From the IMG/VR virus record IMGVR_UViG_3300042375_000103, positions 1 through 30,549 of that record: DNA of 30,549 nucleotides. One strand, given 5' to 3'. Below the pieces are notes generated by a model, which saw nothing but the letters and a program-made list of their open reading frames with translations, was not told the DNA's origin and made no database searches. The DNA is from a virus. Positions 13,771-21,972 of this stretch are shown here, piece after piece. The position numbers and the translations under genes were made by a program. Numbering within the stretch: position 1 is the stretch's first letter; every line of letters starts with the position of its first letter.

Positions 13771-16147
13771 ATTGTAGTACAGGTATTTGTATTATAGTTC
13801 CAACTCCGTTTTCAAAGTATTCTAATATCACTATATCGTTTCTATCTGCTGCCGTAGCGTTAACAGGAATAGTTACTTCTAACAATATATCAGCATCGTT
13901 ATCAGTTGTTAATGGATAGCTTAAAAAGTCAGTAGATAGCTTTACATCAAATGTATCGTAGTTGTTTCTATAGATTATAAATTGAACTACCTGTGCAGTA
14001 TTATCTACTATTAAAAATGGTATGTTTGAATATCTTAAATAAGTTGTGTTTTGTGTTATATCCCTAAAATCGTTTAGTAGTTCTAATTCTACTTCACCGG
14101 TTGTTAAATCAGTTGTAAGTGTGTTTATAATATATCGTTTATTAGAAACTATTACCCTATCGTTTAAGTTAATTGAAGCTAATAAATAAGGATTAAAATT
14201 TCCTTTTGCTTTTATTACCCTTGTGCGTTGGTTGTATAAATTTAAAATGTACTGACTATAAAAACGCTGATATAATCCGTTAGGTGCAAATGTTAAATTC
14301 CATACTGAATTTTCTACACCCCAATTTAAAGTTTGTAAGTATGATAAATCAGAACCACCTAATTGTATTTCATTTGAAAATCTATTATAAAATGAACGTG
14401 TAATTGTGGTTAATCCATCGCTAAAAATTATATTGTCAGCATAAGGGCCTAATCCTTGCAGTCCATTGTAATACATTAAAACAGGCTTTGGTGTATATGG
14501 TTGCAAATCTTTATTCCACATAGTTGTGGTTAAAAAGTTTTCGCCTGTAGTACGTTCCCACATTACATCTTCAAATGGTGTTTTAACTTCGTAATTTTCT
14601 GTAAACGCTGAATTAGGATTTTCAAAAAACACATCGCCATATTCTTGGTTATTGTTTGCACTTCTATAAAAATTATTTAAAACATTTTCTGAAGTTTCGT
14701 GTTTAAAATCAATCCGTTTAAATAGTTTAGGTTTGCCTATTTCTAATTCATTTGCCTGAATAAATTTTGTAATATCTATTTCATCCCCATTTTGATACCA
14801 TAATTCAAGTGGTATAAAATCAAATGTATTTTCGGCAGTTGGCGCAATTACCATATTAAACATCTTAACTAATCCTGTTAAAAAATCAGTTACTTTTAAA
14901 TCGGGTATGTAATTTCTAATATTTATAAACCCTGTACTTGTTTGCCACGTTCCTATTGCGTCGTGCCTTGCGGAATAAATATCGCTTGCTGAACTCGGCC
15001 CTGTACTTACAAATTTAAAATAACTGCTTATGATTCTACTTTCAAATGTTACAGCAGCATCGTCTGAATTTACAAAAAATGTAAAATTATAAACATCAGT
15101 AAAAAACTCTCCTAAAGATAAAAATTGAAAAGTTGTATTTCCGCTTTGATTTAAGAAACTTGTAAAAGGAATACCGTTATTATAAACGTGAATATTATAA
15201 TTTGTTGATACTGTATTTATTTGAATAGAAAATCTACTTATATCAGGATAATCAGTAATGTAACTACTAAACCAATCCATATAGATTTGTCTACGTATAA
15301 CATTTAATGTGTTTGTAGTTAAATTATATTCTCCTGATGATGTAGTTGGATTACCTGTTAAGCTTGTAAAATTAACTTGTAATAGTTCAGTTCTAACCTG
15401 CATTTCTTCGGCATTTTTGCAGTATAAAAATAATTCAGTAAAAGTTTGACTATTTAAAAATTCACCTGAAAAAATAAGGCCATAAGCCGATTGAATATAT
15501 TGTAGTATTTTCGAAACTCGAATTGCAGGAAACAAAGTTCTATAATCTATTTGGCCTGAAACTGTGGTTATATCTTCTGCCGTTCCTGTCATAAACTCAA
15601 AACGTCTATCGCTACCAACTAATGGAAATTTTACGTTAGCATAAGAACCTGTAACTACGTTTGATTGATTGTATTCAAAATTTAATTCATCATAATAACT
15701 TACATCGTTAGCATCTCTTAAACTATTTAATTTGTCTTCTTTAAATTTGTCTTTTAATTGAACTAAGTTACCAACAAAATTAATCGTATAAGATTCTATA
15801 AAACCATTTTTCTTATTGGCTTTATCCATTGTAAATTTACCATCACGAAAAGGAATAGTATCTATTTCAATAAATCCGTAATACTTTATTCTATGGTCAA
15901 AAGCACCATTTACATCTTGTGGGTTTTCTAAGTTTGTTTCACCTACTGCTGATTCGTACCAATGGCGTAAAATAGCGTTGTTATGTTTGCTTGCAGGAAT
16001 TGTAAAGCTATTTGAATAATCCGTAAACAGTTTCCCTAAATCGCTAAAATTCTGTATGCTTGAAACAACCGAAATTTTTTCATCTCCAAACAATTCAATT
16101 CGATTTGCTACACCGTCTACGTAAATATAAATTTCTACACTTTGCAT
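13763..16147 (-). CDS. Large tail-tip/baseplate protein
   Basis: The 794 aa product is beta-rich throughout. It begins MQSVEIYIYVDGVANRIELF, followed by DLGKLFTDYSNSFTIPASKHN (about 37-57), a segment I recall from large tail proteins encoded near the tape measure in flavobacterial phages. The middle has repeated aromatic strand motifs and IRNYIPDLKVTDFLTGLVKMFN. The C-terminus carries strand-turn segments such as VILEYFENGVGTIIQIPVLQ. Its size and location suit a tail hub or baseplate component. It overlaps the 366 aa gene by a single base. The precise subunit identity is not fixed. Confidence 0.7.
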   Translation of the reverse strand: MQSVEIYIYVDGVANRIELFGDEKISVVSSIQNFSDLGKLFTDYSNSFTIPASKHNNAILRHWYESAVGETNLENPQDVNGAFDHRIKYYGFIEIDTIPFRDGKFTMDKANKKNGFIESYTINFVGNLVQLKDKFKEDKLNSLRDANDVSYYDELNFEYNQSNVVTGSYANVKFPLVGSDRRFEFMTGTAEDITTVSGQIDYRTLFPAIRVSKILQYIQSAYGLIFSGEFLNSQTFTELFLYCKNAEEMQVRTELLQVNFTSLTGNPTTSSGEYNLTTNTLNVIRRQIYMDWFSSYITDYPDISRFSIQINTVSTNYNIHVYNNGIPFTSFLNQSGNTTFQFLSLGEFFTDVYNFTFFVNSDDAAVTFESRIISSYFKFVSTGPSSASDIYSARHDAIGTWQTSTGFINIRNYIPDLKVTDFLTGLVKMFNMVIAPTAENTFDFIPLELWYQNGDEIDITKFIQANELEIGKPKLFKRIDFKHETSENVLNNFYRSANNNQEYGDVFFENPNSAFTENYEVKTPFEDVMWERTTGENFLTTTMWNKDLQPYTPKPVLMYYNGLQGLGPYADNIIFSDGLTTITRSFYNRFSNEIQLGGSDLSYLQTLNWGVENSVWNLTFAPNGLYQRFYSQYILNLYNQRTRVIKAKGNFNPYLLASINLNDRVIVSNKRYIINTLTTDLTTGEVELELLNDFRDITQNTTYLRYSNIPFLIVDNTAQVVQFIIYRNNYDTFDVKLSTDFLSYPLTTDNDADILLEVTIPVNATAADRNDIVILEYFENGVGTIIQIPVLQYA

Positions 16148-17247
16148 TATACTACATCGTTTATTAAATTGTAAGAATATGTAAACTCTACTTCGTAATT
16201 AATCATCTTATCCATTAAACTTGTTTTAATTGGCATTGATTTAGTTTTAATGTTAGCAGGTTTGTTATCTAACAAAATTGTTTCAGAAGCCATTAAATCA
16301 AACATTAAATCAGAATAGTTTTCATCTACCCAACCTGTGTTTAGTTTAACACTTTGCGTGCCATTAAAATTAAACTGCTGCGTTTGATTTCTTAGCGGGT
16401 TGTAATCCCAATTATCAGGTAGTAATCTAAATTCACTATTCTTAACTTCTACGTTATTTGTTTGTGCTTTAAAAAATGTAAGAAATTGCCATCCACCAAA
16501 TCTGTTTATAAATTCACAAATTACAGGAGTGTATTTAGATTCACACACAGGTAAAAAAGTAACTGTAGGTTGTAGTGTGCCTGTTAATTCTGATTCTATT
16601 ATTATATCATTTCCAAAATTATGGTTCGCTATTCCTGCATCTTTTGCGGGTATCATAAAAATATATGTATCAGCAGCAAACGAATCATCTAATAATACTT
16701 GTGTGCTTGATGTAGCGTATCTTCTATTTGTCCATTTAGCTTCAGTTAGTGATTCGCCATCGTGTTCAATTAATACGTTAAAGTATGGTAATTTATCCTG
16801 TGCTAAAGTTTCGTTATAATACTGTGTAATTGTAGGGTTAGTTAAATAAACTATAGGTGCAGTTGTATCTTGATTTGCACCACCTAAATAATTATTAAAC
16901 CCACTTACACCAATGAAATTGATTTCGCGCACAAGCACCCACGTTTTATCGTCTGCAACATTATAATACCATTCAGCACGCACATAAACCCACATATCAT
17001 TTTCATCTTCGTGAGCATAAGCCCTTGGGAACGCATCTATTGTTTCTATTTGTTCTGCTATGTAAGGTGCAATATTAAACACTATAGCAGTCTGTGTAGA
17101 AGAAGGTATTTTCTTTTCAATAGTATACGTAGCTTGTGCAGGTTCTGTTTCACCTTTATTCCAAATAAATAATCTTAATTGTGCTGCTACTTGGTCTACT
17201 TCTTCTACTTCTATAAAGTATGGTGAACGTGCATTTATTACTTTCAT
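16147..17247 (-). CDS. Tail structural protein, possible distal tail/baseplate component
   Basis: The 366 aa product opens with a strand-rich domain (MKVINARSPYFIEVEEVDQV and AQLRLFIWNKGETEPAQATY). It contains VWVYVRAEWYY-like aromatic strands near 106-118 and a C-terminal MKTSLMDKMINYEVEFTYSY-like segment. It is paired by one-base overlaps with the 194 aa gene before it and the 794 aa gene after it. The pattern suggests a baseplate or distal tail protein made stoichiometrically with its neighbours. No catalytic motif is visible. Confidence 0.62.
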   Translation of the reverse strand: MKVINARSPYFIEVEEVDQVAAQLRLFIWNKGETEPAQATYTIEKKIPSSTQTAIVFNIAPYIAEQIETIDAFPRAYAHEDENDMWVYVRAEWYYNVADDKTWVLVREINFIGVSGFNNYLGGANQDTTAPIVYLTNPTITQYYNETLAQDKLPYFNVLIEHDGESLTEAKWTNRRYATSSTQVLLDDSFAADTYIFMIPAKDAGIANHNFGNDIIIESELTGTLQPTVTFLPVCESKYTPVICEFINRFGGWQFLTFFKAQTNNVEVKNSEFRLLPDNWDYNPLRNQTQQFNFNGTQSVKLNTGWVDENYSDLMFDLMASETILLDNKPANIKTKSMPIKTSLMDKMINYEVEFTYSYNLINDVV

Positions 17248-17831
17248 TATTTTATGTCTTTTAAACTTGTTTTCATTAAATCTTCTACATCTAATGCGAA
17301 TCCTTTTATCAAATCTTCTGTTATGTATTTCTTATATCCTGCTTCAAATGGTTTTGTAAAAAATAAACTTGGTCTTATTCCTGTGTGCCATAATGATTTT
17401 GTAATTATTGCAGCAGTTGTTTTATAAGACATTAATTTACCGTTGTCTTTTTTATTCTTTTGATTCTTAGTTGTAAATTGGAATCTTCTTGCTTGAACCC
17501 ACTTTAAAATTGAAGCATACATTGAACCACCTTTTGATTTACCACTACCAAATTTAAAATCACTGTTACCGCCTCTTTGTTCGTATGCTTCACCATTCTT
17601 TTTTGTACCACCTACACCACGTACACCTTTGTCTTGAAACAAACCATAGTAAGGCATTTCAAAATATACACCAAGTGAATTAGGCATTGCTTTTACTTCA
17701 CCCTTTAATTGACTATATAAATTGCTTGTAACGTTCTTTCCACCTTTAGTTAAGTTAGTTCTACTTTGTTGTATTACATAATCTCTAAAGCGTTCTAATG
17801 TCTTTTGTGTATTTACTAAATTATATGCCAT
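17247..17831 (-). CDS. Tail completion/connector protein (HK97 gp10-like), probable
   Basis: The 194 aa basic protein has an N-terminal helix (NTQKTLERFRDYVIQQSRTNL) and SNLYSQLKGEVKAM. A conserved-looking strand-turn, VYFEMPYYGLFQDKGVRG (about 55-72), follows; YxxFQDKGVRG-like segments are typical of HK97 gp10-like proteins at the head-tail junction. A Gly/Lys-rich flexible part and a C-terminal GIRPSLFFTKPFEAGYKKYI complete it. It is coupled by one-base overlaps to both neighbours. Assignment is by short motif and context. Confidence 0.65.
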   Translation of the reverse strand: MAYNLVNTQKTLERFRDYVIQQSRTNLTKGGKNVTSNLYSQLKGEVKAMPNSLGVYFEMPYYGLFQDKGVRGVGGTKKNGEAYEQRGGNSDFKFGSGKSKGGSMYASILKWVQARRFQFTTKNQKNKKDNGKLMSYKTTAAIITKSLWHTGIRPSLFFTKPFEAGYKKYITEDLIKGFALDVEDLMKTSLKDIK

Positions 17832-18292
17832 TAACAGATAGTTGTATCGTTTGCTGCTTCTACATTAAATGTAATTGTCCAACCTACTAACTTGTTTTCG
17901 AATCTATCACTAAACGCTTCGTAATTTGCATTACCGTTTAACTGATAACCTAACGTGTATAAATCACCCCTACGCATTGATTCTACAAATCGTTTACCAA
18001 CTTCAAACTGCGTGTTAAATATGTCCTGCTCGTTATCGTTATCCAACCACAAATCAGTAGATTCATCAGGTGATATATCGCATACATCCATAAGCAATAC
18101 AGAAACATTAAATAGATTTGTATTACCTGTAGCTGATTCTGCTACACTATTTACAATAACGTGTGCTAAAGGGAATATAGTACGCTTGTTTAAATCTACG
18201 TTGAATATATCACCTGTAGAACAGTTGTTTACTATACCATCTTGTAGTAGTGAATCTCTTAGTGCTTCTGTAACTTTATAATATGTTTTCAT
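17831..18292 (-). CDS. Tail terminator/completion protein, probable
   Basis: The 153 aa product has a helical N-terminus (YYKVTEALRDSLLQD). A strand-rich core follows, with INSVTTGDIF-like NNCSTGDIFNVDLNKRTIFPLAHVIVN (about 22-48), NVSVLLMDVCDIS (about 62-74), and late strands near VGWTITFN. An alpha-beta chain of this size next to a gp10-like protein fits the pair that closes the tail tube at the head side. The start lies inside the frameshifted extension of the preceding chaperone gene, so their translation is linked. Moderate confidence. Confidence 0.58.
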   Translation of the reverse strand: MKTYYKVTEALRDSLLQDGIVNNCSTGDIFNVDLNKRTIFPLAHVIVNSVAESATGNTNLFNVSVLLMDVCDISPDESTDLWLDNDNEQDIFNTQFEVGKRFVESMRRGDLYTLGYQLNGNANYEAFSDRFENKLVGWTITFNVEAANDTTIC

Positions 18293-19027
18293 TTCTTCTT
18301 AGTTGTTGTGCTTCTAATTCGTTTTTTTCTTTTTCAAATGTTAAATAAGTTAAACAGGTTGTAAGCCGAAGTTTTGAAACTTCATCAAATCTTCTAACGT
18401 CTCCCTGAGCAAGACCATAGTAGGAACTATACCAACTCCATTTTCTGCCAAACTGTGCTTCTCGGCTAAATCCATCAGCGCTTTGTCCGTCTCCAAATAA
18501 TTCAGGGTAGACATCAACAATGCGTTGCCTAAATGATAAAAAAAAACCATTGCACCTAAAGCTACATCTAACGGCATTTGTAACATTGCTTCTGAATATT
18601 CTGCTGAACCTTTATATTCTTCTATTAGATATTTTTTGTTTAGCTTGTTTATTACAGGTCTGTATAAAACTGCCATTGCTTTGTGCATATTATCCCAATC
18701 AGAAATATATGTTTCTAAATCGGTATATTCTCCTAAACTTATTTCATCTAAATTAGGAATAAACCCAAACTCTAAACCCTTGTGTTTAAATGTTTGAATT
18801 AACTGATAGTTGTTATTAAACATTTCGCCTAACTTGTTTGTTATTGCGTTAATGTCTTTTAACTTCATTAGTGATATTTCCTTTAATGATACGTTGCAAA
18901 ATATCTCTATCATCTTGTGCTGCAAAAAATCACCTTCAGGATTTGATTTAGCTATACTTGTAAATCTTTGGTATTGTTCTAATGTTATTTCTTTTAAAGA
19001 TGTAGGTATAGAAATTTCTAACTTCAT
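18276..19027 (-). CDS. Tail assembly chaperone, -1 frameshift fusion (gpGT-like)
   Basis: Slippage by -1 on the nine-T run (G GTT TTT TTT TAT, 18547-18536) leads into a frame with no stop until 18276, giving about 250 aa (163 + 87). The extension includes QFGRKWSWYSSYYGLAQGDV and RFDEVSKLRLTTCLTYLTFE, ending in a charged helix, EKEKNELEAQQLRR. A W/Y-rich GLA-x-GD-[VI]-x-x-FDEV-[ST]-KL...CL-x-L-FEKEK pattern is what I know from T-domains of phage tail chaperones. The open overlap of about 190 bases and the protein-like sequence argue against chance. Transcriptional slippage on the T9 run could give the same product. Confidence 0.8.
18350..19027 (-). CDS. Tail assembly chaperone, unshifted product (gpG-like)
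   Basis: The 225 aa product from normal translation begins MKLEISIPTSLKEITLEQYQ and is mainly helical. It contains DLETYISDWDNMHKAMAVLYR (about 103-123) and MPLDVALGAMVFFYHLGNAL (about 151-170). The reading frame crosses a run of nine T (minus strand, 18546-18538) at codons 161-164. Slipping back one base there opens a second frame of 87 codons ending at 18276, described separately. Proteins made in this way hold the tape measure during tail assembly. It stands first in the structural block, far from the tape measure gene. Confidence 0.75.
   Translation of the reverse strand: MKLEISIPTSLKEITLEQYQRFTSIAKSNPEGDFLQHKMIEIFCNVSLKEISLMKLKDINAITNKLGEMFNNNYQLIQTFKHKGLEFGFIPNLDEISLGEYTDLETYISDWDNMHKAMAVLYRPVINKLNKKYLIEEYKGSAEYSEAMLQMPLDVALGAMVFFYHLGNALLMSTLNYLETDKALMDLAEKHSLAENGVGIVPTMVLLRETLEDLMKFQNFGLQPV
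18536..18547 (-). promoter_or_regulatory. Frameshift site in the tail chaperone gene
   Basis: On the minus strand nine consecutive T (18546-18538) follow two G, in frame as GTT TTT TTT TAT. The -1 frame downstream stays open for 87 codons. Long T-runs allow ribosomes, or RNA polymerase, to slip by one base. Confidence 0.75.
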
Positions 19028-19073
19028 AAAGTTTTTTATTTAATAATAACTTTTATGTGAAATTGTATTAAAC

Positions 19074-19100
19074 GAAAAAAGGGTAACATTTCTGCTACCC
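19074..19100 (-). terminator. Terminator/attenuator after the P2 small-gene operon
   Basis: On the minus strand GGGTAGC (19100-19094), a 6 base loop and GTTACCC (19087-19081) pair over seven positions with one G-U, then a T-run (19080-19074). It follows the 90 aa gene by 28 bases. The next gene, the tail chaperone, starts at 19027 with no recognisable promoter in between. Confidence 0.83.
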
Positions 19101-19127
19101 TAATTCCAACTATTTAACCAACTTTAA

Positions 19128-19400
19128 TTATGCTTTAAAATACTCAATCCAAAAATCCCGAAGTGATTGTGATATTTGTGCGTAAGGAATCCAAACATCG
19201 TTTCCTTCGTTTACCTTTAGTTCTATTCTGCGTTCTAATGTCATTCCAGGCAGTTCTTCTATCTTATGTATACGTTTGAATATATTGTTAGAGTGAAACG
19301 TAATAAGCGCATCGTAAATACCTGTAGCATCTATTGTGGTTTCTGAATCAAAACATTCATCTGTGTGTTCTGTGTAGTAACTTATTCTGTATGTTCTCAT
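19128..19400 (-). CDS. Hypothetical early-type protein
   Basis: The 90 aa product begins MRTYRISYYTEHTDECFDSE and has a central LPGMTLERRIELKVNEGND stretch and an amphipathic C-terminal helix (SLRDFWIEYFKA). An alternating strand/helix pattern suggests a small folded domain. It is the last gene before the 19100-19074 terminator and the third gene in the run from promoter P2. No family is recognised. Confidence 0.62.
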   Translation of the reverse strand: MRTYRISYYTEHTDECFDSETTIDATGIYDALITFHSNNIFKRIHKIEELPGMTLERRIELKVNEGNDVWIPYAQISQSLRDFWIEYFKA

Positions 19401-19411
19401 TTGTTCTTTGT

Positions 19412-19585
19412 TTATTTAGTTTCAATATAACATCTTGATACATTCCAATCACCTAACAACCATTTCATAGTTTTAGTTCCTTTAATAAAACTTTCTTTAA
19501 AAGCGGTTGCGTTTGTAGAATGTTGTTTATTAATTACTAATTCCCCAGTAAATTTGTTTTCTAATTCTATAATTAAAGTTTCCAT
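19412..19585 (-). CDS. Small hypothetical protein in the P2 operon
   Basis: The 57 aa frame starts METLIIELENKFTGELVINK and contains TKTMKWLLGDWNVSRCYIET near the end. It lies 3 bases after the 43 aa gene and 11 bases before the 90 aa gene on the same strand, and its composition is gene-like. Function is unknown. Confidence 0.58.
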   Translation of the reverse strand: METLIIELENKFTGELVINKQHSTNATAFKESFIKGTKTMKWLLGDWNVSRCYIETK

Positions 19586-19588
19586 TTG

Positions 19589-19720
19589 TTAATTAGTTTT
19601 TTTTATACGTTGTGATAATTGGTAGTAGTAAGAACAGTATTCATTTGTTGTCATTCCGCTTTTACCTGATTTAAAACTAACTTCTAAATCTTTTAATTCT
19701 TTTTCTAATTGTGATTTCAT
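19589..19720 (-). CDS. Small hypothetical protein, first gene after P2
   Basis: The 43 aa frame (MKSQLEKELKDLEVSFKSGK...) has a charged N-terminal helix and a Tyr-rich segment (EYCSYYYQLSQRIKK). Its start is about 22 bases after the transcription start implied by promoter P2, matching the spacing at P1 and P3. Function is unknown. Confidence 0.58.
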   Translation of the reverse strand: MKSQLEKELKDLEVSFKSGKSGMTTNEYCSYYYQLSQRIKKTN

Positions 19721-19748
19721 AGTGTTTGTTTTTGTTGTTATCCGAGTA

Positions 19749-19809
19749 CAAATCTAAACACATTTTTGGATTTATAAACACTCAATGTTAATTTTAACTT
19801 TTCTTTAAC
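19749..19809 (-). promoter_or_regulatory. Promoter P2 with upstream TTAAC direct repeat
   Basis: The minus-strand -7 box TAGATTTG lies at 19756-19749. A clear TTTG -33 box is missing; the nearest TTG is 26 bases upstream. On the plus strand 19794-19809 reads TTAACTTTTCTTTAAC, the same TTAAC-N6-TTAAC element found at P1 and P3. Here it is about ten bases, one helical turn, further from the -7 box. Transcription would begin near 19742 and serve the three small genes. Confidence 0.55.
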
Positions 19810-19954
19810 ATTTTAAGTATGCTGCTGCTATTTCATACATTTTCTTCATTAGCTTTATTTCACCAATGTTTCTTGGTAAAGCAATATCTACTTCTACGTT
19901 TTTAACGTGATGTATGTAGCACTGTATTGTAGCTATAAATTGTCCGTATGTCAT
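19805..19954 (-). CDS. Small hypothetical protein directly after the terminase
   Basis: The 49 aa frame (MTYGQFIATIQCYIHHVKNV...) starts at the base following the terminase stop (TAA then ATG). It has a helical C-terminus, KLMKKMYEIAAAYLK. Its 3' end overlaps the TTAAC element upstream of P2, so promoter and coding sequence share bases. Function is unknown. Confidence 0.55.
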   Translation of the reverse strand: MTYGQFIATIQCYIHHVKNVEVDIALPRNIGEIKLMKKMYEIAAAYLKC

Positions 19955-21163
19955 TTAATAAACAAAGTAATTACCTTTGTTTTTATTTTCTAATTGGTAG
20001 GTAACGCAGTATCGAAGTGGGTCTAATAAATGGTTGTGCGCATCTTGTGGAGTTTTAGATTTCTTTTCTAACCAACAGTAGTTATTTAGTTCCCTGATTA
20101 AATTAATAGATTCAGGTGAAACTATCAAATCGTAATCTTGTAAAATGCTAATGCCGTATGTTACTGAATCAGGTCCTTTAACTGCAGGTACAATATTCAA
20201 ACCTAATGTTTGTAGTTCACTAATCAATCTTGGTTCTGCTGAATCAGCAACTATTAAAGCATCGTTTGCGTGCTGCTTGTTTAAACTGTATATCTGAGAC
20301 GTTGTTAAACCTTTTAAGTAAAACCTTTCATTAATATAAATGCGTTTGTTAGACGTGTCTATATTGCATTCTAATAGTGTTGATTCATCTGCTGCAAATC
20401 CATAATCTTGACCAAAGATAGATTTACCTATTTGTTTGTATTCGCCTATTGTCCAATTAGTAAATATAACTCCTTCTGCTTTATCCATCCATCCACCTAA
20501 TATTTGGTGGTTATACTTTTCAGGTCTACGTTGTTTTATATTCTCTATCTGATTTATAAAAGATTCAGATAGGTTTTCTATATTATCTAAGTATGTAGTG
20601 TGTATGTAAGTAGTATCACCTTTTATTAAATTGCTTCCTGCTTGTACACCTTTATCTTCAAAAAACTTTTTATAAATGAAGTGTTCTTTTGTTGCAGGAT
20701 TTAACACTAATAAAACTCTATTGTGTATGCCTTTTGTTCTTATACTAAAATCAATCTTTTCAAATGTTTCTTCGTCTGTTAATTCTTCTGCTTCATCTAA
20801 TACCCAAGTAGTAACACCTGCTAAAGATTTAAGTGAAGCAGTTTGCGTTCCACTACTTGTTTTTATACCTTTAAATAGAATCTTAGAACCTGTTTTTAGA
20901 TTTATGATTTCATCCTTAGTTATATAAAAATCGCTGCTTAAATCAGCTCTTTCAATTTTATCTATAAATTCAGGTATAATAGAAACGTTTGCAGAAGTTA
21001 AAGTATAACGTGTGAATAATATAACGTGTCCTGATTCATAAGTAAGCAATAGTAAAAAGGAATTAAGAGAATATGATTTACCACTTCCCCTTCCGCCTGT
21101 TATTACAAAGTATCTACTATCTGAACCAAGTAAATTATACTTCTGATTTATTGCTATTCCCAA
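19955..21163 (-). CDS. terL: Terminase large subunit
   Basis: The 402 aa product is the DNA-packaging motor (PBSX/Terminase_3-like). The N-terminal ATPase has Walker A GGRGSGKS (23-30), Walker B TTWVLDEAEE (118-127, D123 and E124) and a coupling motif LLVLNPATKEHF (151-162). The C-terminal RNase H-like nuclease shows its acidic residues in FGQDYGFAADE (D253), LIVADSAEP (D307) and HNHLLDPLRY (D381). Length and motif spacing are normal, so the gene looks intact. It overlaps the small-subunit gene by 29 bases. ATP hydrolysis drives DNA into the prohead and the nuclease makes the packaging cut. Confidence 0.96.
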   Translation of the reverse strand: MGIAINQKYNLLGSDSRYFVITGGRGSGKSYSLNSFLLLLTYESGHVILFTRYTLTSANVSIIPEFIDKIERADLSSDFYITKDEIINLKTGSKILFKGIKTSSGTQTASLKSLAGVTTWVLDEAEELTDEETFEKIDFSIRTKGIHNRVLLVLNPATKEHFIYKKFFEDKGVQAGSNLIKGDTTYIHTTYLDNIENLSESFINQIENIKQRRPEKYNHQILGGWMDKAEGVIFTNWTIGEYKQIGKSIFGQDYGFAADESTLLECNIDTSNKRIYINERFYLKGLTTSQIYSLNKQHANDALIVADSAEPRLISELQTLGLNIVPAVKGPDSVTYGISILQDYDLIVSPESINLIRELNNYCWLEKKSKTPQDAHNHLLDPLRYCVTYQLENKNKGNYFVY

Positions 21164-21431
21164 CTTTGAAGATGTCTTTTATATTAAAATCATTTACGTT
21201 GTGTGTAGCTTCTATAATTTCTTTTGGTTTACCGAATATGTGTTCAGCTATAAACAACTGTCCACGCTGTGAATCCATTAAAGTAGTTTTAACAAATTCA
21301 ATCTTTGTTTCTTCTTCAGTTTCTTTGTTATAAAGTTGTCCTAATGCTTTTAAGAAGATATTGTTTACTTTTTCTTCTTCTGCTTTTTTAGGTCTACCCT
21401 TGCTTAGTTTATTTCCTTTTTCAAATGCCAT
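21135..21431 (-). CDS. terS: Terminase small subunit, probable
   Basis: The 98 aa protein begins MAFEKGNKLSKGRPKKAEEE; the N-terminal KGN-x-x-x-KGRPK pattern is common in small terminase subunits of Bacteroidota phages. The body is helical, with AEHIFGKPKEIIEATHN near 63-79. It directly precedes and overlaps the large subunit, the usual arrangement, and would bind the packaging site on phage DNA. At 98 aa it is shorter than many TerS proteins. Confidence 0.75.
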   Translation of the reverse strand: MAFEKGNKLSKGRPKKAEEEKVNNIFLKALGQLYNKETEEETKIEFVKTTLMDSQRGQLFIAEHIFGKPKEIIEATHNVNDFNIKDIFKVGNSNKSEV

Positions 21432-21471
21432 AGTTAAAAGTAATGTTTAAACATATTTCAATAAAAATAAT

Positions 21472-21651
21472 CTATTCTTCTTTTTGTTTATCAAGCCAAT
21501 AGTATTCGCATTCTTGTTCACCATTTTCATTTAGCTTTAATGGTGGTGTACTAAAATACGACTGCCTGTACTCACTTGCTTTAGATGTGTACCTGTAGCA
21601 CGTTTCTTTTATTTCACATTGCGTACCAATGCATTTAGTTATATCAGGCAT
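21472..21651 (-). CDS. Small Cys-rich phage protein
   Basis: The 59 aa product starts MPDITKCIGTQCEIKETCYR, with Cys at 7, 12 and 18, and a later ECEYYWLDKQ. The C-x4-C-x5-C...C spacing followed by Tyr/Trp suggests a compact metal-binding fold. I know similar MPDI-x-x-C...C-YR proteins from many phages, all without function. It lies 40 bases upstream of the small terminase gene, and its start is overlapped by the preceding 37 aa gene. Confidence 0.7.
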   Translation of the reverse strand: MPDITKCIGTQCEIKETCYRYTSKASEYRQSYFSTPPLKLNENGEQECEYYWLDKQKEE

Positions 21652-21752
21652 ATATACATTATTGTTAAAGTTAATAATAAACCTATGTAAACTTTTAAAG
21701 CAGTAGCTGCTAAAAATTTAATTTCTTTTTTGTCTTGTTTTGTTAGTTTCAT
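21639..21752 (-). CDS. Small single-pass membrane protein
   Basis: The 37 aa frame (MKLTKQDKKEIKFLAATALK...) has a basic N-terminus and a C-terminal hydrophobic segment (VYIGLLLTLTIMYICLI, about 21-37). It overlaps the following Cys-rich gene by 13 bases. The charge pattern suggests the N-terminus faces the cytoplasm. Function is unknown. Confidence 0.5.
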   Translation of the reverse strand: MKLTKQDKKEIKFLAATALKVYIGLLLTLTIMYICLI

Positions 21753-21831
21753 TTCTTGCTTATTAAATAATGAAATAACCAAATTAGTTTTGGTCTTATG
21801 AATTCGTACATCAGTAATATAAATAAGTATT

Positions 21832-21972
21832 TCATTTATAAAGTTGTTTTAGTTCTTTTCCTATTTCTATCCATTCAGGATAACCTTGTTTAATATATCC
21901 ACTTACTACAAATCTATTATATTCTTTAGTGTATTTCTTATGTAGTAGTTCTGCTCTTTCTTTATTTGTCAT
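21832..21972 (-). CDS. Small hypothetical protein
   Basis: The 46 aa frame begins MTNKERAELLHKKYTKEYNR and ends with EWIEIGKELKQLYK; it is Lys/Glu/Tyr-rich and helical. Its start overlaps the stop of the 70 aa gene as ATGA, which supports translation. The 79 bases after it contain no clear promoter. Function is unknown. Confidence 0.58.
   Translation of the reverse strand: MTNKERAELLHKKYTKEYNRFVVSGYIKQGYPEWIEIGKELKQLYK

Noticed and set aside
18350-19027. Sequencing error as the reason for the second chaperone frame
   Set aside because: Both frames past the T9 run encode protein-like sequence for more than 60 codons, as in known G/GT chaperones; an indel would leave one frame degenerate.
21753-21831. 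Promoter in the gap before the 37 aa membrane gene
   Set aside because: TAATTTGG is one base off the TANNTTTG box, there is no TTTG upstream, and the TTAAC element is absent.
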